The position numbers were made by a program, and so were the translations under genes. Under the pieces are notes generated by a model. It was given only the letters and a program-made list of their open reading frames with translations, made no database searches and was not told the DNA's origin. This document shows positions 9,713 through 15,261 of a stretch of 15,261 nt of DNA, piece after piece. How positions within the stretch are numbered: position 1 is the stretch's first letter; each line of letters opens with the position of its first letter. Source of the stretch: Pleurotus ostreatus/Saccharomyces cerevisiae fusant (taxonomy: Eukaryota > Opisthokonta); the NCBI GenBank assembly GCA_024196135.1, contig JAMQCK010000826.1:1-15261 (forward strand), read 5' to 3'.

Positions 9713-10217
9713 ATTGTGATGCGAAAGGGTGCACTCGTGATGCGAGAGGATGTAGCCGTCGAGAGAGTAGATCAAGAAGTAGCAGCAAGAGGATTGCAAG
9801 GAGACGCAGTGGCATGCAGTCGTTGAAGGCGGCAGACTGGCTTTGGTGGCATGAGGGGCTTATATGAGAGATAGACGGTCAATGAGATACATCCGCCGGC
9901 ATATTGGCTTTCGGTGGCGAAAAATCTGGCCCGGGCTCAAAAGGCGTTGCAGAAGGACCAACACTTGCCATTATCCGAAGGGTCAATATGAGCTGAGGAC
10001 AAGTATGGGGAAGTAAGTTAGAAGGGATTCAAAGGTTTCATAACGAGGCGGTGCCCAGCAAGAAGGTGGTGGTGGTCGAAGGTAAGTTCAACTTCGTGAC
10101 GCGTGATGCGTCGACGCTGCCACGTGCAATTTCGGCTGATGCCGATATACACCGGCAAAGCATGAGGAAACGTGGGCTACACCTTTCCTTCTTTCGCTAC
10201 GGGTCCGCACGCACAGC
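9713..10217. promoter_or_regulatory. Divergent promoter region between the AT-hook and F-box genes
   Basis: These 505 bp lie between two outward-facing start codons. Near the AT-hook gene the 9-mer GTGATGCGA occurs twice, 21 bp apart (9716-9724 and 9737-9745), and GTGATGCG recurs at 10103-10110. A TATA-like CTCATATAAGCC on the minus strand lies about 150 bp upstream of the AT-hook start. On the F-box side there is TGACGCGTGA (10097-10106, containing ACGCGT) and an E-box CACGTG (10121-10126), about 95 bp before the start. No convincing coding frame was found here. Confidence 0.45.
9716..9745. repeat. Paired GTGATGCGA direct repeat
   Basis: The exact 9-mer GTGATGCGA starts at 9716 and again at 9737, two helical turns apart, only a few bases upstream of the AT-hook gene start. 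In transcript orientation it reads TCGCATCAC, so it would lie in the leader or core promoter. An 8-of-9 copy sits at 10103-10110. Confidence 0.5.
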
Positions 10218-11818
10218 ATGCACCCCGCCTTGCAGACCAAGGAACTGCTTCTCGAAATCGTCGAATATCTCGAATATGACCCTCGCTCTCTGATCTCCAT
10301 CGCAACTACGTGTCAGGATTTCTCTGCGCCGGCCTGCAGCGTCATATGGCGCAACTGCGAATGGTTCGGGCCTTTCGTCAAGCTCCTTCCCCAGAACAAA
10401 TATGTGCTTGAAGATTCCGTTAGGATCTCAGTAAGTATCCGCTTTGTGAACTGGCTTTCGCAAGCTCACGGGAATAAAATCAGCCCCCCATCCTCATCAG
10501 TGATCTCACCCACGAGGACGTCGCCCGCATACGATACTACGCGCCCTTCGTGAAGCGACTATCACTCAAGCGGTACTATCCAGGTATCAATGAACTTGTG
10601 CTTGGGGCGATCCTCTCAGCTCTTCACGCCCAGCACTTCTTCCCCAACCTCCAGATCCTGCGCTACGAAGGACCGACGGAATTTGCGCCCCATCTCGCAT
10701 CTCTCATTGGACCGTTCGTATTTGAAGTGAACATCGTATATGAATTTCGAAACTCTGGGATTCATCCCGGGCTTACGCCCTCTTCGCACGAGTTTCTCAT
10801 CGAGATGGACTTTTGGGTGGCCCTCAAAGAGCGGCAGTTGAATACCATCCGACGCTTCACGATTCACACGAATGAGCCATTGCCAGATCGAATGTATCAG
10901 CTACTTGCTGGATGGGACACACTGGAGAATCTAGCTATCAATGCAGACATCGGGTTTCCAACGGCTGAAGCCATCGCCGCGCTGCCTCGCCTCAGTAAAC
11001 TTCGCATCTTTCTGCGTGGCAAGCTGGATATGCCACCGCATCGCTCATTTCCTGCCAACGTGTACTTGCAGCAGTTGGAGCTAGAGGGAGAGTCGCCATC
11101 TCAAACATTCGAGGACTACCTCGCAATCCTGCGCCCAACATCGTTGACCCACCTCATCATCGTAATTTTTGGAGGCATCCAGGGCGCTGACCTTTGCCAC
11201 CTCTGCGAGAGCGTTCGAGTGAACTGCAGCACCGACAGCCTCGAACGATTAGAAGTCTCTTTCCCATCGGAACAGGACGAGCCAATGGCATTTCATGATA
11301 TCCAGTCCCTCCTCTCCTTTACCAACCTCGTCTATGTGGGGCTGTTCTGTGCGTCCTATGGCTTGAAGGACGACGACATCGCCCGTCTCGCGCGATCGTG
11401 GCCTCGCTTACGCCGGCTGACCCTCAGACATTCGAGCGGCAGGTCGAACGAGATTCTCACCTGCACGCTCAATAGCATACTCGCCTTCGCGCAGCACTGC
11501 CTCGACCTCGAGACCCTTGTAATGGCCGTCGACGCGACCGCCGTCATCTTGCCTAACCGCGCGGACATCGCGTTCCGACGCGCGCACACTTCCCTGCGCA
11601 CATTCGAGGTTCTCCATTCCCCCATCGTTGCTCCCGTGGAAGTCGCCTCGTTCTTGACGCGCTTCTTCCCAAGCCTAAAGCCGGAAGGACTTGTGACGCC
11701 GGAGCTCGTTCAGGACGAGCGACACGAGCAGCTTTGGGAGTGGACGAGGTGTTTGATCCCAGTAATGCTTGATGTGCGTAGGACGGGGATTCACGGCGAC
11801 CACGACGAGGAGACATAG
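10218..11818 (+). CDS. F-box protein with leucine-rich C-terminal part
   Basis: Probable substrate-recognition subunit of an SCF ubiquitin ligase, of the large and variable basidiomycete F-box class. Two exons, 10218-10430 and 10484-11818, are split by a 53-nt intron (donor GTAAGT, acceptor AATCAG) and give 515 residues. The first 45 residues, with ELLLEIVEYLEYDPRSLIS followed by a cysteine- and tryptophan-containing stretch (SVIWRNC), fit an F-box. The rest contains spaced leucine-rich segments such as LSKLRIFLRG, LTHLIIVIFGG, LVYVGLFC, LRRLTLRH and LETLVMAV, suggesting a solenoid of degenerate leucine-rich repeats. The ATG at 10218 places the F-box directly at the N terminus, as is usual in this class. 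The target cannot be inferred. The gene converges on the DUF1295 gene, with 103 bp between stops. Confidence 0.85.
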
Positions 11819-11921
11819 GCGAAAGCAAACAGCTTTTTCTCTGTATTGTTTCAAAAAAGTGAATGCGCACTTGACGTACAACGACTACGCTCATATTTAT
11901 GCACTCATCCGAGTCATGTAC

Positions 11922-13540
11922 CTAATCCCTGTCCACCGTCTTCTTCCTCTCCTCCTCCACCGCCCCCGGCCCATCCCTCCCCTCATCAAACTGGTACCAC
12001 GGGAAATCCATCAACACCGTCCGCTTCACCCACACCGGCAGCGGGCGGTAGAGCGCCGGCGGTAGGAGGATCAAAACGGACGTCCGGGCGAGGTGCGCCT
12101 TGTAGTTCGCCCAGGCGTCGCTCGAGTCCGATCCCGCCTCACTGGACTGAGGCCCGTGGCTCATGAGGTAGAATTTGCGGCCGGTGGGCTTTTCGGCGGT
12201 GGGCACACCAGAGGCGAACATGAGGAGGCTGGGATGGAGTTAGGTCAGCATCGTCGCGGTGGAAAGCCAAATGACGATCAACGGAGAATAGTTTAGACGA
12301 GAGTACGCAAACAATCTCGTGGGCGAGACAGGTAAGGCGTTGATGCAACGAAAAACGCACATGAAGGTGAACAACGGAGACACGACGGCCCCATACTGCG
12401 CCGCGCGAGCGGAAGAGGACAGGTCCCCTTTCGTCGTAGGCGAGAGGCATAGAATCCAAATACCCCACCAGCAAAGCATTCTGCGAAGGCGTGAGTCGGT
12501 GCTCGTCACGCATACTTGAACTCCGAGCGCGAAGACCACGCAGACACTCACTCGCCGAAATAAGGCGGATGCCTGGACCACGCCCAGAGGCCTTTCTGTG
12601 ATGCAGTCAGCGCGCGATTCAGCTATTCGACTGGCAATGTCAACGCACATTCATCGGCTTGTTCTTGGGGATGGCTTTCTTCGACTTGTAGTAGAACTTT
12701 GAGTCGGCGTCAGTACTCACTGCCAGCAACGTCGCCTCCAATCTGAACCCACCTTCTGCCCATCCGCCACCGTCTCAATGAACAGACCAATGGCCCAAAG
12801 GACTATGCCTGCGATATCGCGTCCGGTTCCAAACGCGGGGTTGGACCCGCCAAAGCGGGTGTCCGACACGGCGGGCGAATTCAGGATGGTGACCGGGAGG
12901 GAGACGGTCCAAACCCAAACGATTTGACCTGAAAGGTCAGCGAGATTGTTGGTGTGGGTCCGCAAGGTTGTTTAGAGCCTACTGACCGACCCAGAAGCCT
13001 GCGAGCGGGGTCAGACTCGATAGGATTTGAGGTGAAGGTAATGATGCACGTACCCAGGAACTTGAGGAAGTGCGATCGTATATCGTCAAAGCGGGCGTCG
13101 CTGCCTGTTTTAAGGACGCGGAAGAGGAGGAAGCCTGCGGTGTAAGACGAGTGAGAAAGGCGTCCACCACAGGCATGAAGACCTCGCACGGCGTACCTGC
13201 GATGCGGGTCGCCCAGATCATAACGAGTACACTCGCCACGATGTTGCGCGCATGAAAAGTATTCCCAATGAGGAGCGTCAGAAGTGCTGTAATGGTGTAA
13301 GCCCTCAAGAGTTGGATACGTCGACGACGACCGTACCGAGAAGGAAGAAGTTACTGCCTGCGTCGCTCGCCATTAGCCACCTCGGGCGAGAAAAGCTGAC
13401 AACCACGCACCTCCAGTAAAGTCGGTGATCTTGTCGAACTGTAGCGTCCAGGCGATGAAGAAGCCAAGCATCTGGTAACCTATCGTAACCAGCAGTGTTA
13501 TACCTAGGTAGTAGTGGTCGAGCGCGTAGACTGGCGCCAT
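11922..13540 (-). CDS. DUF1295 / steroid 5-alpha-reductase-like membrane protein
   Basis: Ten exons: 13411-13540, 13337-13357, 13197-13286, 13054-13134, 12987-12998, 12753-12928, 12649-12696, 12552-12595, 12361-12480, 11922-12228. They give 342 residues, and all phases close. About six to seven hydrophobic helices are visible (near 8-31, 46-58, 66-88, 108-128, 149-167, 201-214, 231-248). The signature SRHPPYFGE (193-201), followed by WWGIW, is the DUF1295 motif related to the cofactor-binding end of steroid reductases and isoprenylcysteine methyltransferases; GVPTAEKPTG and LPPALYRPLP near the C terminus are typical of the fungal branch. It probably sits in the endoplasmic reticulum, acting as an NAD(P)H-dependent reductase on a lipid or sterol-like substrate, but the substrate is unknown. 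Odd points are a 12-nt exon (12987-12998) and a 132-nt intron (12229-12360), longer than the rest. Confidence 0.92.
12987..12998 (-). other. 12-nt microexon of the DUF1295 gene
   Basis: The exon supplies FWV plus parts of two glycine codons (residues 108-112) within KFLGFWVGQIVWVW at the head of a transmembrane helix. It is flanked by a 55-nt intron (GTACGT...CGCAG, 12999-13053) and a 58-nt intron (GTCAGT...TTCAG, 12929-12986). Because 12 is a multiple of 3, skipping it keeps the frame and removes four residues. Confidence 0.72.
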
Positions 13541-14107
13541 TGCGACTGAAGATAACTTCTTGCTGTTATATAACTTGTGGTGAAAGGCAAGGGGAGCGCG
13601 GGAGAAGGAGGCGGATGGTGATTATAAAGCGCCAAAGCAAGTTAGACACGCTATTCCTCATACGGGAGAGGATCGGGCACTATGGGGCTCGGATCGGTGT
13701 CATCGTGAAGGCGCTCGCCAACGCGCAAGTCAGGCAGCAGAGAGTGTGCTAGCAATCGATCGACGTATGTTGTATAAATCGACATACACAACAGAAATGG
13801 CTAGCGTTTCAGTCGCCTGAGCCTAGCACTGGGAGTTCGAACTTTCAACTTTGAAAGAAGGAGCCTTGGTCACAAAATGTGACCAAGTCACAGAGCACGC
13901 TCCTGTGGTAAGTCACCTGACCAATGAAATGAGCGGTTCCCGCGCGCGCGCTCGCGCGTCGTGACATTGAACGACCACGACCACTCTTGCTTTGAACCCC
14001 CATGATCAGATGAGGTTCTCGTATTGAAGCGCGGATTACGAAACCGTCCAAAAGAACCAATCATAGCGACCTGATTCTCGTCATCACCGCGCTTTTCGTG
14101 AACCAGC
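13541..14107. promoter_or_regulatory. Divergent promoter region between the DUF1295 gene and TOP3
   Basis: These 567 bp separate two outward-facing start codons. Near the DUF1295 start is the palindrome GTTATATAAC (13565-13574). A TATAAAT at 13773-13779 is embedded in an imperfect inverted repeat (GTATGT ... ACATAC). A perfect 10-bp inverted repeat at 13865-13887 belongs to a cluster of GTCAC/GTGAC half-sites, followed by CCAAT at 13921-13925 and an alternating CG tract at 13941-13958 with Z-DNA-forming character. Reading frames here are short and unrelated to known families. Confidence 0.5.
13865..13887. repeat. Perfect 10-bp inverted repeat upstream of TOP3
   Basis: Arms CTTGGTCACA (13865-13874) and TGTGACCAAG (13878-13887) are exact reverse complements around an AAA spacer. 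No T-run follows, and it lies about 220 bp upstream of the TOP3 start, so a binding site for a dimeric transcription factor is more likely than a terminator. Confidence 0.75.
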
Positions 14108-15261
14108 ATGAAGATTCTATGTGTGGCCGAAAAGCCTTCAATATCCAAGTCTATAAGCCAGATTCTGTCCGGCGGACGGCTCAGCACCGTACGTGGGCCC
14201 TCTTGAAGCTCCCAGATCGCGCGACTGACGCCAGCTATAGCGGTCAACGCAATGCAACTACATCAAGAATTACGACTTTGACTACGCGCCTCGGAACGCC
14301 AGAATGACCGTCACCTGCGTAGCCGGCCATCTCACGCAACAAGACTTCTATGACACGCACAGGAAGTGGCACTCATGCGCGCCGATCGCGCTGTTCGAAG
14401 CCGACGTCAATACATTCATCCCTCCCGACAAGAAGGCCATTGAGAAGAACCTGCTCGCTGAGGCGCGAAGTGCAGACATAGTCATGATCTGGACGGACTG
14501 CGATCGCGAGGGTGAATACATTGGATGGGAGGTGGTGTCCGTATGCAAGCGAGCCAAGCGGAACATCAGGGTAGAAAGGGCACACTTTAGTGCCATCATC
14601 GCTCGGTGCGTTGCGAGTGCATGCTTTGGGTGCTATGCCATGCTCACAAAACCTCAGAGACATCCACAACGCTGCACAGAACCCGCAAGAACTCGACCAG
14701 CGGCAGGTGGACGCCGTCGCCGCGCGCACCGTTCTCGACCTCAAGATCGGCGCCGCGTTCACGCGAATGCAGACGATGGGGCTGCAGGCACACATCCCCG
14801 TCATAGGCGACAAGAGCCATGTCATTTCGTACGGCTCTTGCCAGTTCCCCACCCTCGGCTTCGTCGTCAACCGCTTCAAGCAAGTCAAGAGCTTCGTCCC
14901 CGAAGACTTCTCCTACATCCACCTCACTATCAAGGCGCCTGGCTCCAACGAGGAGACGCCCTTCACCTGGCAGCGCGGCCGGATTTTCGACCGCAACGTC
15001 GCCGTCGCGCTCTACCAGCTCGTCATGCGCGATACGCTTACGACCGTGACCAAGGTTAATAAGAAGACAACGAAGAAGTGGAAGCCCCTCCCGCTCACCA
15101 CCGTCGAGCTGCAGAAGGCTGGTTCCCGCTTGCTTCGCCTTGCGCCCAAGCGTGTCCTCGACATCGCGGAGAAACTCTACCAACAAGGGTTTGTGTCCTA
15201 CCCGCGCACTGAGACCGACCAGTTTCCCAATAACATGGACTTCAAGTCACTCATCGAGAAG
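14108..15261 (+). CDS. TOP3: DNA topoisomerase III (type IA), 3' end outside the window
   Basis: Single-strand-passing topoisomerase that relaxes negatively supercoiled DNA and dissolves recombination intermediates, in eukaryotes together with a RecQ helicase (Sgs1/BLM) and Rmi1, in the nucleus. Exons 14108-14188, 14241-14605 and 14658 to the right edge, with two 52-nt introns, give the first 350 residues. The TOPRIM domain starts at once with KILCVAEKPSISK and has the acidic DCDREGEYIGWE (113-124, DxDxE metal site). AGHLTQQDF (55-63) is another family motif. Later come GSCQFPTLGFVVNRF and the active-site GFVSYPRTETD with the catalytic tyrosine at about residue 330. The ATG was chosen because it sits directly before the first TOPRIM strand, as in other eukaryotic homologues. 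The C-terminal part, including any zinc fingers, is cut off by the window. Confidence 0.96.

Noticed and set aside
9246..9826. Two overlapping plus-strand open frames opposite the AT-hook gene
   Set aside because: They are antisense to an exon with an AT-hook, a good start and a spliced end; neither plus frame shows a known motif.
13888..14247. Minus-strand open frame of 119 codons overlapping the TOP3 start
   Set aside because: It is antisense to the first TOP3 exons and the promoter, begins with a weak context and has no recognised motif.
14606..14657. Continuation of the TOP3 exon 2 frame through RCVASACFGCYAMLTKPQ
   Set aside because: This is intron sequence: removing it joins HFSAIIAR directly to DIHNAAQNP, as in topoisomerase III, whereas the read-through frame loses all homology.
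1..15261. Search for transposons, terminal repeats, CRISPR arrays or a biosynthetic or defence cluster
   Set aside because: No transposase, reverse transcriptase, long terminal repeat, spaced direct-repeat array or co-functional gene set was seen; the genes are unrelated core-type fungal genes.

Overview
The window looks like nuclear DNA of a filamentous basidiomycete, probably an agaricomycete mushroom. Protein-coding genes on both strands are cut by many short GT-AG introns, mostly 47-62 nt, often with GTGCGT, GTACGT or GTGAGT donors. There are no operons, Shine-Dalgarno sites, tRNA genes or recognisable transposons. All exon models below were built by hand: conserved protein families were followed across splice sites, and exon lengths and phases were checked to keep the frame.

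Layout from left to right. 1-1261 has no firm gene, only possible relics on the minus strand. 1262-2722 (+) is a nitronate monooxygenase / 2-nitropropane dioxygenase-type flavoenzyme in seven exons; one of its introns appears to start with GA instead of GT. 2936-7910 (-) is a complete pyruvate carboxylase: 24 exons, 1197 residues. 7911-8927 is the pyruvate carboxylase upstream region plus unassigned sequence. 8928-9712 (-) is a small basic protein with an N-terminal AT-hook. 9713-10217 is a divergent promoter region. 10218-11818 (+) is an F-box protein. 11922-13540 (-) is a multi-pass membrane protein of the DUF1295 / steroid 5-alpha-reductase-like family in ten exons, one only 12 nt long. 13541-14107 is a divergent promoter region with a perfect 10-bp inverted repeat. 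14108 to the right edge (+) is DNA topoisomerase III, cut by the window end just after the catalytic tyrosine motif.

The genes do not form a pathway. They look like ordinary core-genome neighbours: pyruvate carboxylase for anaplerosis, topoisomerase III for recombination and replication, an F-box protein for substrate recognition in ubiquitin ligases, a nitronate-detoxifying flavoenzyme and a membrane reductase-like protein. I see no undescribed multi-gene system. The items most worth a second look are at splice-site level (the GA-AG intron and very short exons of 12, 17 and 18 nt, one carrying the biotin-accepting lysine) and the clustered GTCAC half-sites between topoisomerase III and its divergent neighbour.
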